A stretch of DNA of 64,000 bases from Clostridium muellerianum (GCF_012926525.1 NZ_JABBNI010000016.1:1-64000), one strand, 5' to 3'. Numbered from the stretch's first letter, positions 33,424 to 42,805 are shown. Made by a program: numbers and translations. The notes: generated from the sequence alone by a model not told the origin.

Positions 33424-36042
33424 TTACTTTCCTAAATAATCACTTAATTTTGCAATTTTATATTTTTCTTTGTATACTCCTTTTTCATTGTTAGTTAAAA
33501 ATGTGTCTAAAGCTTCTGCAGTATAATAAGTTTGATCATTCATATGCATTACCACTACATTTCCCTTATTTTTAACCAGGCCTTGCTGTATATAATCAAC
33601 AATATTTTGTGCCGAAGGTCTCTCATAGTCATGAGTTGTTATATTTCCACTAACACAATACTTATAACCACTTTCAAATACAGCTGCCAATCCCTCTTTG
33701 CTTAAAAGCAAGGTAGGTGGTCTAAAATATGGTTTAAGTGAATTTAAATCTCCTATTACACTTTCCATAACATCATAAGATTTGACTAAAGACTCTTCAA
33801 GCTCTTGCCTGTTAGTTCCTAAAAGTTCATGGTTATAATTATGGCTTCCAATATCATTACCATTTAGAGCAATTGTTCTAAGCAAATTTGGATTAGCGTT
33901 TGATATTCCTGAATTAATATCTGCATATTTTGATATTGCAAAGAAGGTTGCATGAACCTTATGTTTATTTAACACATCTATTAAAGCATTTACTACAGGG
34001 TCTCCTCCCCAATCATCAAAGGTAAAGAATATAACACTTTCTCCCTTTGTATCAATAGTTCCACTTTTATCAAGAAATGTTTTTTCTTCTTCAGTAAAGT
34101 CACTTAAATCTACATATTCATTTCCTATATAATTAGTTTTCATCATTGATAAAGCTTCTTCGTAAGCTCTCTTTTTCATGGAAACTTGATTTTTTATAAT
34201 ATTGTACCTTCCATATTGTGATGGGGTCTCAATAGTTTTTTGCAAGTTGCCTAAGGTTACTAGTGAATATCCTAATGGCTTTTGAGCTAAATCATAATCT
34301 TTGGTTTTTTCATTATATTTGCTCACATAACCATTTTGAACATAATTTTTAGTTAATATGCCAACCATATTGGCAATAACATTATCATTTTTAAACAAAT
34401 TTGAATCTAATCTAAAATAAACTATCTCTCCCTTTCTAAGTGATAAATATGAATCTACATTAAAGTAACTATGTACAATGTCTTCGGCACTCATACCTTT
34501 GTATTTATTAGTAATAGGTGCCTTTGTGTAAGTAAACAATTCATAATTTTTAAGAGAAGGAATGTTATTTACTGCTGATAATGCTTCCTGAATTTTAGGA
34601 TTTACATATCCATATCCAGACATATATGCATTTGTAGCTATTCCTCTTTCCTTTAATAATTTATCTACTTCATATATTTCTCTGCAAATTTCTTCTGGTG
34701 ATTTATTTAGTAAATTCAAATTAGTTGTTATTCCACCATTGCCAATTTCATGCCCTTTACTCAATATCCTATTTATTCTATCAGGATACTTTAATATCTC
34801 ATCCTTTGTTACAAAGAATGTACCCTTAGCATTAACTCTATCAAGTTCTGTAAGTACATTATTCAAGCTAGCTTCATTACTTAATCCTCTAAAGGTATAA
34901 GCCAACGCTTTTTGAGTAGTATAAAACTGTGATACAACAGGAGCTTGTCTCTTATTATTTTTCTCTACTAATTCCTTAAAATTTACTAAGTCTATATTAT
35001 CCTTAGTGTTATTGCTGTCCTTAGTTTTACTACCTTCTGCCTTATTTCCCAATGTATTATTTTTATTATTTTTAGTCTTCAGTGTATCTTTTTTAACATA
35101 CTTACTAGCTATTGTATCCTTTATTCTCTGAAGCTTATTATATCTTTCAACATTTGACAGCTCAGATACTTTATAAGCAGTCCTTTTCTGTTCATCCATT
35201 GATTTTAAAAGCCATTCTACAGTTTGTACAATACTGTCCTCTTTTTGCTTTTCACTTTTTTCATCACTCATACCAATCTTATTGTCTATATCCACATTAG
35301 CCTGTTTATCTACTGCAGGCTTCTCTTCCTTTCCTTTATATTCAGTACCATCAAGAACCCCTTCTAATTTTATAGAAATTATTGTTCCTCTTTTTAAACT
35401 ATTCACATACCTATACGCTTGATCATAGTTTTTAAAACTTTGATAGTTTAAATAATGATTGCTGTCAACCACATATTTATTTCCTGCTGCATAAGCTGCC
35501 TTCAATATGCTGTCATTGTAAACTGTGGAATTGCACTTTAGTAAAACAGGCTCTCTTCCAGTTATAGTTTTTAAAATCTTATTAGTTCTGCAAAAATCCG
35601 TAACTAATTCCTTTGAGGACAGCTTTTCCATATTTTTAGTGGAAGATAGAGTTCCACTTCCTATATCATGTCCCGATTTTTGAATCACTTTCACTATACT
35701 GGAATCCTCAGCTGCTTCAATTCCAGGAACAAAAAATGTTGCTTTAATTCCATGCCCATCTAGCATAGTTACTATTTTATTTATAGTATCCTTATTACTA
35801 AGACCTTCAAATGATAAACTTACCACATTTGCTGATGCATCTACATTCGTTATAAAGTCTGCCTTTTTACTGTTATTTAATGAACCTAATGCTTTTTTTA
35901 TTTCCTCTGATGCATCATACTTACCCTTTTTACTTATAATCATTTTTCCTGAACTTGTATCAACCTTATAATTTTTATATGTATAAGCACCTATACAAAT
36001 ACTTCCTAGCAAAATTATAATAAGGATATTCTTTCTTTTCAT
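33424..36042 (-). CDS. triple NodB-domain polysaccharide deacetylase, two domains degenerate
   Basis: 872 residues with an N-terminal membrane anchor. Three successive NodB-like units: about 65-235, 375-575 and 670-872. Only the third keeps the catalytic set: TFDDWGG (metal Asp pair, 676-677), HNYNH (HxxxH, 734-738) and YFRPP (774-776), plus a late VVVMHMN. In unit 1 these read SFEGLSN and SGTLSS; in unit 2 TFRGLSN and NGGITT, so catalytic ligands are lost and the units are probably structural or glycan-binding. A charged linker (310-350) separates units 1 and 2. First gene of the exopolysaccharide operon; the third domain likely removes N-acetyl groups from the polymer outside the cell. Confidence 0.85.
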   Translation of the reverse strand: MKRKNILIIILLGSICIGAYTYKNYKVDTSSGKMIISKKGKYDASEEIKKALGSLNNSKKADFITNVDASANVVSLSFEGLSNKDTINKIVTMLDGHGIKATFFVPGIEAAEDSSIVKVIQKSGHDIGSGTLSSTKNMEKLSSKELVTDFCRTNKILKTITGREPVLLKCNSTVYNDSILKAAYAAGNKYVVDSNHYLNYQSFKNYDQAYRYVNSLKRGTIISIKLEGVLDGTEYKGKEEKPAVDKQANVDIDNKIGMSDEKSEKQKEDSIVQTVEWLLKSMDEQKRTAYKVSELSNVERYNKLQRIKDTIASKYVKKDTLKTKNNKNNTLGNKAEGSKTKDSNNTKDNIDLVNFKELVEKNNKRQAPVVSQFYTTQKALAYTFRGLSNEASLNNVLTELDRVNAKGTFFVTKDEILKYPDRINRILSKGHEIGNGGITTNLNLLNKSPEEICREIYEVDKLLKERGIATNAYMSGYGYVNPKIQEALSAVNNIPSLKNYELFTYTKAPITNKYKGMSAEDIVHSYFNVDSYLSLRKGEIVYFRLDSNLFKNDNVIANMVGILTKNYVQNGYVSKYNEKTKDYDLAQKPLGYSLVTLGNLQKTIETPSQYGRYNIIKNQVSMKKRAYEEALSMMKTNYIGNEYVDLSDFTEEEKTFLDKSGTIDTKGESVIFFTFDDWGGDPVVNALIDVLNKHKVHATFFAISKYADINSGISNANPNLLRTIALNGNDIGSHNYNHELLGTNRQELEESLVKSYDVMESVIGDLNSLKPYFRPPTLLLSKEGLAAVFESGYKYCVSGNITTHDYERPSAQNIVDYIQQGLVKNKGNVVVMHMNDQTYYTAEALDTFLTNNEKGVYKEKYKIAKLSDYLGK

Positions 36043-36553
36043 AATCCACCTCCTAGCTATAGGTATCTTAGAAAAAGTTTATAACTTTTCAAACCTTTAT
36101 GATCATACTTTTTTAAATCTAATTTTTTCATATCTTACTTTACACTATCTATTACTTATTATTATACTAAATAATTATTACAAATGTATTACATTTTATT
36201 TCAATTCACTAACATTTTTATCCATTATTCAATTAAGATAAAGAACATAAGCATCCTCTAGGACGTCTTTTTTTCATAAATCCCACTTACAATCTTCTAC
36301 CTGTAATATTTTCCTTAAGCCTGAAAATCATTTGTTTGGAAAGTCTCATGACATGCTTCTTTGTTCAAAAAAATAAAAAAGTCCTATATAACAAAAAAAC
36401 GCTCTGCATTCTCAATTTGAGAAACTACAGAGCATTTTTATCCATAAAAAATCGAAACGATACTATACCAAATTACTCTTATCGTTTTTTATATTAAAAT
36501 TTTGATCTATAACAATACCTATATTTAAATTTCATAGGTTTTGTATTATGGTA
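36043..36553. other. upstream region of the polysaccharide operon
   Basis: About 510 bases without a gene. I looked for a c-di-GMP riboswitch on the minus strand (conserved CACGCACAGGGCAAACC-type core) and saw none. It contains the hairpin at 36395-36441. Confidence 0.45.
36395..36441. terminator. bidirectional terminator
   Basis: GCTCTG..TTCTCA-ATT-TGAGAA...CAGAGC stem with a small internal loop, A-run on the left and T-run on the right. Confidence 0.75.
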
Positions 36554-36715
36554 TTACTTATTTTTACGGAATTTATGATTATTAGATTTAAACCGGCTTT
36601 TAACTTTTGAAACCATCAGACCTCCTACTATAGCACCAATTATAATACCCAATATAAAAACAACAAAAAAATACTTAGTTAACTGAGATACTGACATAAA
36701 TATTTTTGCCTCCAT
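36554..36715 (-). CDS. small single-span membrane protein
   Basis: 53 residues. One hydrophobic helix rich in I, V and G (FFVVFILGIIIGAIVGGLMV), then a basic tail ending KFRKNK. A start at 36715 has AAGGGG four bases away; an in-frame ATG at 36697 with GGAGG upstream would give 47 residues. The topology (helix plus strongly basic C-terminus) resembles small clostridial YtxH-like or stress membrane peptides, but no family is claimed. It stands alone between the polysaccharide operon and yihY. Confidence 0.55.
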   Translation of the reverse strand: MEAKIFMSVSQLTKYFFVVFILGIIIGAIVGGLMVSKVKSRFKSNNHKFRKNK

Positions 36716-37030
36716 AAAACCCCTTCTAAGGAAAATTGATAACCACTAATATAATATTCATAATACTTATAATTTATCAATACATACTCAGCTTAAATAT
36801 ACTGAATTCATAGTTAAATACACTAAAAAACAACTCATAATTATAGATATATAACATCTATAATTAAATCTTACCTTGCTTCAATGAATACTAAAGCTTA
36901 ATTTTAATTTTAAAGTTGAATATCTATAAGTCATGTTAATTTATCAAACTGCCATTATACTGTTATTCAATCATATAATGTAAACCTATGCAATATAATA
37001 AGAAGGAGTATTGAAAAGGATTGTTATACT
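36716..37030. other. divergent promoter region, small membrane gene / yihY-like gene
   Basis: 315 bases, AT-rich. Beyond presumed promoters and the AAGGAG-type site before yihY I see nothing distinctive. Confidence 0.45.
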
Positions 37031-37873
37031 ATGAAGAGATTGTTATTAGATTTAATTTATAGATTCAACAATGATGATATTCCTGCTTTAGGTTCCCAGC
37101 TTGCATATAATTTAGTTTTATCATTTTTTCCTTTTATAATTTTTCTTATGACCCTTATAGGACATACTTCTTTAAACAATAATGAAATACTACTTGCTTT
37201 AAGCAAAATTATGCCATCAAGTGCCTTTAACCTTATAAGTACCACAGTTTCTGAAGTAATTACCACCAAACACAGCCAGCTTATGTCTTTTAGTTTAATA
37301 CTTACTATTTGGTCTGCATCTTCTGGTTTTACAGGAATTATAAAAGGTCTCAATAAAGCTTATGGAGTTTCTGAATCCAGAAACTTTATTAAAGTTAGGC
37401 TTATTTCCATACTTTGTACTATTGGAATGGCTTTTATAATATTAATTATGATGTTTTTATTAATACTAGGACGTATTATCTGGAAGTATGCAACTTATAA
37501 ATTAGGCTTTGCTCATAAGTTAATTATTTTATGGACAGTAACCAGATATTTTATATTTATATCTACTACTGTATTTATATTTACTGCTCTTTACCGTTAT
37601 GCTCCATGCAAAAAACTTACATGGATAGAGGTTTTGCCAGGCTCTCTATTTGCAATTCTCCAACTTATACTTGTGTCTACTGCCTTTGCATATTATGTAA
37701 ACAATTTTGCTAATTATTCTGTTATATATGGCAGTATTGGAGCTATAATTATTCTTCTTACCTGGCTTTTTCTCGTGTCTGTTATTGTTATACTAGGTGG
37801 AGAATTTAATGCTTCACTATATAATGAAAGTAATACTACAAATTTAAAACGTTCAAATACTTTAAAAAGTTAA
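37031..37873 (+). CDS. YihY/BrkB-family membrane protein
   Basis: 280-residue integral membrane protein of the family once labelled RNase BN, though not a nuclease. Seen: the family start (DDIPALGSQLAYNLVLSFFPFIIFLM), the conserved LTIWSASSGFTGIIKGLNKAYGV segment, and about six membrane helices ending in GSIGAIIILLTWLFLVSVIVILGGEFNA. Proposed roles in the family are transport or envelope related; none can be fixed here. Its last 4 bases overlap the end of the convergent HxlR gene. Confidence 0.88.
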   Translation: MKRLLLDLIYRFNNDDIPALGSQLAYNLVLSFFPFIIFLMTLIGHTSLNNNEILLALSKIMPSSAFNLISTTVSEVITTKHSQLMSFSLILTIWSASSGFTGIIKGLNKAYGVSESRNFIKVRLISILCTIGMAFIILIMMFLLILGRIIWKYATYKLGFAHKLIILWTVTRYFIFISTTVFIFTALYRYAPCKKLTWIEVLPGSLFAILQLILVSTAFAYYVNNFANYSVIYGSIGAIIILLTWLFLVSVIVILGGEFNASLYNESNTTNLKRSNTLKS

Positions 37874-38205
37874 TTAGCACCTAAAGAATTAGCATATTCA
37901 TTAGCCCATTTACATAAAATTGATAAAACAGGTAAAAGAGTCTTTCCCCTTTCTGTAAGTGAGTATTCTACTTTAGGTGGCACCTCTGCATAAACAAATC
38001 TATTCACTAATTGATCTTCCTCCAATGCTCTAAGCTGCTGAGTAAGCATTTTCTGAGTGATATTTGGCAAAGTTCTCTTTAAATCGCTGAATCTCAAAGT
38101 TTTCTCACCTAAGTGCCATATAATAAGTGGTTTCCATTTTCCTCCTATAATATCTAAAGTTAATTCCATAGAACAGCTGTATTCATTACCTTTAAATTTC
38201 ATCAC
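37870..38205 (-). CDS. HxlR-family winged-helix regulator
   Basis: 111 residues (110 if the second Met is used). Seen: N-terminal Cys in EYSCSMELTLDIIGGKWKPLIIWHL, the HxlR signature; recognition helix region RFSDLKRTLPNITQKMLTQQLRALEEDQLV; and a wing VPPKVEYSLTERG. The family responds to electrophiles or redox signals, often through that cysteine, and controls divergent reductase genes. Here the divergent gene is a nitroreductase, and a 9-bp inverted repeat lies between them. Good candidate for local autoregulator and repressor. Confidence 0.9.
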   Translation of the reverse strand: MMKFKGNEYSCSMELTLDIIGGKWKPLIIWHLGEKTLRFSDLKRTLPNITQKMLTQQLRALEEDQLVNRFVYAEVPPKVEYSLTERGKTLLPVLSILCKWANEYANSLGAN

Positions 38206-38244
38206 TAAAATTCACCTATTTCCTTTCTATAAATAATCAGTTAT

Positions 38245-38270
38245 GTATAGTATACAAATAGATACTATAC
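38245..38270. promoter_or_regulatory. probable HxlR operator
   Basis: Perfect inverted repeat GTATAGTAT-8 bases-ATACTATAC in the 202-bp divergent region between hxlR and the nitroreductase gene. Confidence 0.6.
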
Positions 38271-38407
38271 TACTTAAAAGTATCTACTTCCCAAAAATAA
38301 TAGTACAGTATATAATATCTCTTGTAAAATATTTTACAATATTAATTAAAAATTGCAACAAAAATGCCAAGCATTTGTAAAACATAAAATTTAAGGAGTG
38401 AATATTA

Positions 38408-39205
38408 ATGGATTTTATTAAAATAGATAGATCATCATGTGTAAAATGTGGAGCTTGTACAAAAGTTTGTCCAACTACAGCTTTGTATATGGAAGAAGAT
38501 GGTCCAAAAAACAATAATAATTCTTGTATTGCCTGTGGACAATGCGTTGCTGTATGTCCTTGTGGTGCACTTGATAATGTTAAAACACCACTAAATAATC
38601 AGGTAGAAATAGAAAATTTTAAAGGTTTGGATCCAAAAACTGCTGAATATTTTCTTAGATCTCGTAGGTCAATAAGATGTTACAAAAATACTTCTGTACC
38701 TTATGAAGAACTATTAAAATTAGTCAATATTGCACGTTTTGCTCCTACTGCCAGCAATTCACAGGGATTATCCTATATTATCGTAAAAGATAAAAAAATA
38801 TTAGAAAAATCTACTGAAATAATAGTTAAATGGATGGAAGATAACATTGAACTTCACTGGAGTTTTTCAAGACATATAAATAATTATAGAAAAAATGGCA
38901 TAGATTCAATTCTACGTGATGCTCCTCATATTATACTTGCAACTGCGTCAAAGGATTTTAAAAATGGAAGAGAAAACAGCATTTCTGCATTATCCTATGT
39001 TGAATTATTTGCACCTACATTAGGATTAGGTTCCTGCTGGGCTGGATTATTTGAATTTTGTGTATTTTTAAATTATAGGCCATTATTAGATTTATTCAAT
39101 ATTCCTAAGGATAAAGTAATCACAGGTGCTCTTATGGTTGGATATCCTAAATACAAATATAAAAGATTAGTAGATCGTAATAAATCAGATGTTACATGTA
39201 TATAA
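38408..39205 (+). CDS. ferredoxin-nitroreductase fusion
   Basis: 265 residues. Residues 1-60 hold two 4Fe-4S motifs, CVKCGACTKVCP and CIACGQCVAVCPCG. Residues 75-265 are an FMN-binding nitroreductase domain (RRSIRCYKNTSVP with the FMN-phosphate Arg/Ser, FAPTASNSQG, GLGSCWAGLFE). The arrangement suggests electron flow from ferredoxin-type clusters to FMN and then to a nitro-, quinone- or enone-type acceptor, in the cytosol of an anaerobe. AAGGAG lies upstream. Divergent from hxlR, which probably controls it. Confidence 0.92.
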   Translation: MDFIKIDRSSCVKCGACTKVCPTTALYMEEDGPKNNNNSCIACGQCVAVCPCGALDNVKTPLNNQVEIENFKGLDPKTAEYFLRSRRSIRCYKNTSVPYEELLKLVNIARFAPTASNSQGLSYIIVKDKKILEKSTEIIVKWMEDNIELHWSFSRHINNYRKNGIDSILRDAPHIILATASKDFKNGRENSISALSYVELFAPTLGLGSCWAGLFEFCVFLNYRPLLDLFNIPKDKVITGALMVGYPKYKYKRLVDRNKSDVTCI

Positions 39206-39262
39206 TAAATTTGAAATAAAATAATTTTGTAAAATATAACCATATTGATTATAATTATAATA

Positions 39263-39345
39263 TACTCAATTATCCTCTCAAAAAAGTTGCTTCGCATTAT
39301 GCTTACCATATTAATTTAAAGTTTTGTATGTGCGAAAATTGAGTA
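39263..39345 (+). repeat. short inverted-repeat element, copy B, upstream of aminopeptidase
   Basis: 83 bp between TACTCAATT and AATTGAGTA, flanked on both sides by AATAT if the ends are drawn at ACTCAATT. The proximal end (TAAAGTTTTGTATGTGCGAA then AATTGAGTA) matches copies A and C. A TATAAT at 39349-39354 follows immediately and could be a -10 box. Confidence 0.55.
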
Positions 39346-39373
39346 ATATATAATAACGAAAGGATGTCTTAAG

Positions 39374-40600
39374 ATGAATAAAGATTACTTGAAAAAATAT
39401 TCCCAAATTATTGTAAAGACAGGACTTAATATACAGAATAATCAAACCTTGGTTATAAATTCTCCTATAGAATGTGCTGACTTTACTAGAATAATTTCTG
39501 AAATAGCTTACAAGGAAGGTGCTAGAGAAGTAATAATAAATTGGAGAGATGAACTTTCCACTAAAATAAAATACTTACATGGAAAAGATGAGATATTTGA
39601 TGAAGTTCACAGCTGGCAAAAAGATTTATTTGTATCCTGCGCTAAAAAAGGTGCTGCATTTCTTAGTATTTCTGCTTCAGATCCAGAACTTATGAAGGAT
39701 GTAAATCCTGAAAGAATAATGAGAGCTAATAAAGCTAATAGTGCCGCCTTATCTGAATATAGAGAAAGACTTATGGCAGATAAAAATGTGTGGTGTGTTG
39801 CTTCTGTTCCCACAAAAGCTTGGGCAAAAAAAGTATTTAAGAATGCTTCAGAAGATGAAGCAGTAGAAAAACTTTGGAATGCCATATTTAAAGCAGTAAG
39901 AGCTGATGAAGCTAATCCTGTAGAAGCCTGGAATAATCATCAGAATAATTTAAAGAAGTCTATGAATTTTCTTAATAAAAATAATTTTAAGTACCTTGTT
40001 TATAAAAATTCCATTGGTACTGACTTAAAAATAGAACTTCCTGAAAATCATTTATGGCTTGGTGGTTCATCTTTTTCACCAGAAGGCACCGAATTTATGG
40101 CTAACATACCTACGGAAGAAGTATTTACTTTACCTTATAAATTTGGCGTAAATGGCAATGTTGTAAGTTCTAAGCCTTTAAATTATAATGGTAATCTTGT
40201 AGAAAACTTTACTCTTACCTTTAAGGATGGAAAAATTGTAGATTTTACTTGTGAAAAAGGCTATGATACATTAAAAAACTTGATAGCTACAGATGAAGGT
40301 ACTCATTACCTTGGAGAAGTTGCCCTTGTACCTTTTGATTCCCCAATTTCTAATTCAAATATATTATTCTACAATACCTTATTTGATGAAAATGCTTCCT
40401 GCCACCTAGCTATAGGTGAAGCTTATCCTACTTGTTTAAAAAATAGTGAGAATATGAGCAAGGAAGATTTAAAAAATGCAGGAGTAAATGATTCTTTTGA
40501 ACATGTAGACTTTATGATTGGTACAAAAGATTTAAATATTACAGGTATCACCAAAGAAGGTAAAGAAATACCTGTATTTGTAAATGGAAACTTTGCATAG
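39374..40600 (+). CDS. M29-family metallo-aminopeptidase (AmpS-like)
   Basis: 408-residue cytosolic aminopeptidase that removes N-terminal residues from peptides, usually with zinc or cobalt. Seen: FTLPYKFGVNGNVVSSKPL (with the EEVFT metal ligand segment), ATDEGTHYLGEVALVP containing metal-binding His/Glu, LFYNTLFDENASCHLAIGEAYP (metal site D/H), and a C-terminal HVDFMIGTKDLNITG. Length and motif order fit AmpS/AmpT. The start has AAAGGATG ten bases upstream. Monocistronic, behind inverted-repeat copy B. Confidence 0.92.
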   Translation: MNKDYLKKYSQIIVKTGLNIQNNQTLVINSPIECADFTRIISEIAYKEGAREVIINWRDELSTKIKYLHGKDEIFDEVHSWQKDLFVSCAKKGAAFLSISASDPELMKDVNPERIMRANKANSAALSEYRERLMADKNVWCVASVPTKAWAKKVFKNASEDEAVEKLWNAIFKAVRADEANPVEAWNNHQNNLKKSMNFLNKNNFKYLVYKNSIGTDLKIELPENHLWLGGSSFSPEGTEFMANIPTEEVFTLPYKFGVNGNVVSSKPLNYNGNLVENFTLTFKDGKIVDFTCEKGYDTLKNLIATDEGTHYLGEVALVPFDSPISNSNILFYNTLFDENASCHLAIGEAYPTCLKNSENMSKEDLKNAGVNDSFEHVDFMIGTKDLNITGITKEGKEIPVFVNGNFA

Positions 40601-40853
40601 CTTTTTCTAAAATTGATGATCTCAAGATAGATATAATATACAACAAGTTTTATTTTAAACTTTACAACTCTATATGTTATTTTCAGAATACAAAATAAAA
40701 TTTTTAGTTATAAAATTTAAAAGGGAATGTCTAAAATACATACTTGTATATTTTAACACAATCCCTTTTAAATTTATTTTCTCAACTTAAAATTTTCATT
40801 AATGCTTTTTCATAATTAGCACTGAATTGAATTACATTTCCATTTCCGGCATA
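40601..40853. other. intergenic region after aminopeptidase
   Basis: Holds the hairpin terminator at 40719-40774 and, on the minus strand, a short protein-like tail (GNGNVIQFSANYEKALMKIL, stop at 40792-40794) that leads back into MITE copy 2. Confidence 0.45.
40719..40774 (+). terminator. long hairpin terminator
   Basis: AAAAGGGA.TGT.TAAAATA pairs with TATTTTAACACAATCCCTTTT with bulges; T-rich on the right. Confidence 0.6.
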
Positions 40854-41077
40854 TAAGGCATATTCAAAAAAATAACAAGTCAGTATGTTAGTATATTTTG
40901 CGTCATACTGCGTCAACAGAACCCTTTGATAGAACAACTATCAGCGGAACCTGTTTCCTTGTCCATCGCAAAATATACTAACATCTTTGACTTGCTATTT
41001 TCTTTCATATGCCTAAACTCTTTTATAGCCAACGAATTCACTTTAGTCAATTTTATAAATTCTTTGATACTTACCAT
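40792..41077 (-). pseudogene. small gene interrupted by MITE copy 2
   Basis: The minus strand has a start region MVSIKEFIKLTKVNSLAIKE (from 41077) running to the MITE edge, and beyond the MITE a tail GNGNVIQFSANYEKALMKIL with a stop at 40792. Both pieces look coding. After removal of the MITE and one target copy the frames do not join directly, so the gene had either another defect or the two pieces are unrelated. A frame reading through the MITE gives about 60 residues from 41113. Function unknown. Confidence 0.4.
40854..41017. mobile_element. 157-bp MITE, copy 2
   Basis: Imperfect terminal repeats (GGCATATTCAAAAAAATAAC and, inverted, GGCATATGAAAGAAAATAGC), both followed by AAGTCA. The interior is shared with copy 1 (TTTTGCGTCATACTGCGTC, CAGAACCCTT, AACCTG, CGCAAAATAT). 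Flanked by TAA on both sides. Same length as copy 1. No transposase gene. The TTA/TAA duplication and size suit a Tourist/IS5-superfamily-like non-autonomous element; the parent is not in the window. Confidence 0.75.
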
Positions 41078-41091
41078 GTTATACTCATATT

Positions 41092-41709
41092 TTATTTCAA
41101 TTTTTCTATACACTTATCATGAATTTTAGAAAACATAAATACAGCTGACATTGAACCTATTAAAGCTAAAAACATATCCCATTGAGTATCCCACACATCT
41201 CCTTGAGTCCCTAAAAAAGCATCTGCTGCAGAACCTGTTACTTCTGCTACCAACCATTCTATAAGTTCGTAAGCTGCACTTATTGCCAAACAAATACATA
41301 TAACAATAAATAATAACATCTTACCTTTTTTTAAATAAGATTTTCTAATTAATACCTCTCTAGAAATAAAAGCTGGTATAAACCCTTGGGCAAAATGCCC
41401 CAAACGATCATAGTAATTTCTACTTAAATGGAAACTATCTTTTATCCAATTAAATAAAGGCATTTCTGCATAAGTGTAATGTCCACCTATTAACAATATA
41501 ATTGCATGAATTAGAATCAAGCCATAAACAAAAGTGGTAAATCTAAATTTTTTATACGTAAACATTATAACTATAATACCTATAACTGCTGGCAAAACTT
41601 CTAAAACCCAAGTAAAAGAATCTTTAGGGTAAATAGCAGACCAAATAAATGCTATAAAAAATATTGCCAAGAATGTACTGTGTATTTTACTTATTTCTTT
41701 CATATTCAT
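41092..41709 (-). CDS. DUF2238 (YjdF-type) inner-membrane protein
   Basis: About 205 residues with five or six hydrophobic helices. Family signature: LLIGGHYTYAEMPLFNWIKDS, YYDRLGHFAQGFIPAFISREVL, AAYELIEWLVAEVTG, and LGTQGDVWDTQWDMFLALIGS. Function unknown; conserved Asp, His and Glu residues in membrane-adjacent positions suggest a catalytic or metal site. Three closely spaced ATGs exist (41715, 41709, 41703); AAAGG is best spaced for the second. Monocistronic. Confidence 0.85.
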   Translation of the reverse strand: MNMKEISKIHSTFLAIFFIAFIWSAIYPKDSFTWVLEVLPAVIGIIVIMFTYKKFRFTTFVYGLILIHAIILLIGGHYTYAEMPLFNWIKDSFHLSRNYYDRLGHFAQGFIPAFISREVLIRKSYLKKGKMLLFIVICICLAISAAYELIEWLVAEVTGSAADAFLGTQGDVWDTQWDMFLALIGSMSAVFMFSKIHDKCIEKLK

Positions 41710-41893
41710 ATCCATTACCTTTTCTTAGCTCAAGGCACAAAACATAATAAAAAAATGTAGCCTAGAGCAAACTTTTTTTATATTATAATTTAATCACGTA
41801 CTCTTATATTAGCTAAATTTACTTTCTTTTTCAATATAGTTATCTCTAAAATAAAAAATATTTCTTTTTAAAAATTTCATTTGATTTTAGTGA

Positions 41894-42805
41894 CTACTTA
41901 ATTGTCCATTTGCAAAATATGAATAATGTATTTTCATGAAGCCTGGCATAAATTACTGCATTCATCTTTTCCATAAGACTTTTAGCAATAGGCAACCCCA
42001 ATCCAGTATTACTGCTATTAGTTCTAGAGTCATCTGCCTTATAAAATCTATTAAACATTAAATCTACATCATTATTCGTAAAATTTTTAACTGTATTTTT
42101 AGTAATTATAACTGCTTCATTTTTATCTTCTTTTAAAGTAATTGAAACTTCTCCTTCAGTATGTTTTATTATGTTTACAATTAAATTTTCTATTACACGT
42201 CTTACAGCTGATTCATTTCCTATTACAATTAAACCTTTCTCTGGCAAATTTATTTCTGGTGTTATATTTTTATGCACAAAATCCTCATAAAAAGAAGTGA
42301 TAACTTCACACAATATATTATTTAAATTTACATGTTCAATTTTCAATTCATACTCTGGAGATTCTATAACGGACAATTGAAAAAAATCACTTAACAAAGT
42401 TTTCAGTGCCTTAGCTCTGTTAAGTGCTATATCTATGTATTCGCTTTCCTTTTCTTTTGATAACTTTTTTGATTTTATCATTTGTATATATCCAACTACG
42501 GAAGTTAATGGTGTACGTAAATCGTGTGATATATTTGCTATGGATCTTTTAATTTCATCTTCTGCTTGTCTTTCTTTTGCAACATTTTCAATGTTTATAT
42601 CAATATGTTTATTTATACTACTAGCCAGTTTTTCAATATCTTTATCAAAAAGTTTAACATCTATTTTCTTACCTGACTTTAAATTATTATAATCATTTAA
42701 TTGATTTGTAATATTTTTAATTTCTTTCTTAATAGAGATTAAATAAGTGAGCAAAAAGACAAAACAAGTTATTAAACTTATTACAATCCAATTCATTTTA
42801 CTCAC
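41894..42805 (-). CDS. sensor histidine kinase
   Basis: 303 residues. One N-terminal membrane helix (5-25) with almost no extracellular part, then a linker, the H-box ISHDLRTPLTSVVGYIQ (phosphoacceptor His), and an HATPase domain with VIENLIVNIIKHT (N-box), NTGLGLPIAK (G2 box) and a degenerate G1. Such small intramembrane-type kinases commonly sense cell-envelope stress through an associated ABC transporter. It is the last gene of the cluster beginning with the response regulator at 47778 and is its likely partner, although separated by both ABC pairs. Confidence 0.88.
   Translation of the reverse strand: MSKMNWIVISLITCFVFLLTYLISIKKEIKNITNQLNDYNNLKSGKKIDVKLFDKDIEKLASSINKHIDINIENVAKERQAEDEIKRSIANISHDLRTPLTSVVGYIQMIKSKKLSKEKESEYIDIALNRAKALKTLLSDFFQLSVIESPEYELKIEHVNLNNILCEVITSFYEDFVHKNITPEINLPEKGLIVIGNESAVRRVIENLIVNIIKHTEGEVSITLKEDKNEAVIITKNTVKNFTNNDVDLMFNRFYKADDSRTNSSNTGLGLPIAKSLMEKMNAVIYARLHENTLFIFCKWTIK

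Noticed and set aside
36043-37030. c-di-GMP riboswitch controlling the polysaccharide operon
   Set aside because: The conserved c-di-GMP-I core was not found on the minus strand upstream of 36042; regulation is more likely at the PilZ domain.
38408-39205. Plain 2[4Fe-4S] ferredoxin
   Set aside because: The frame continues through a complete nitroreductase domain; the ferredoxin motifs are its N-terminal part.
40913-41113. 66-codon minus-strand gene
   Set aside because: Much of this frame runs through MITE copy 2, so it is described as an interrupted remnant rather than an intact gene.
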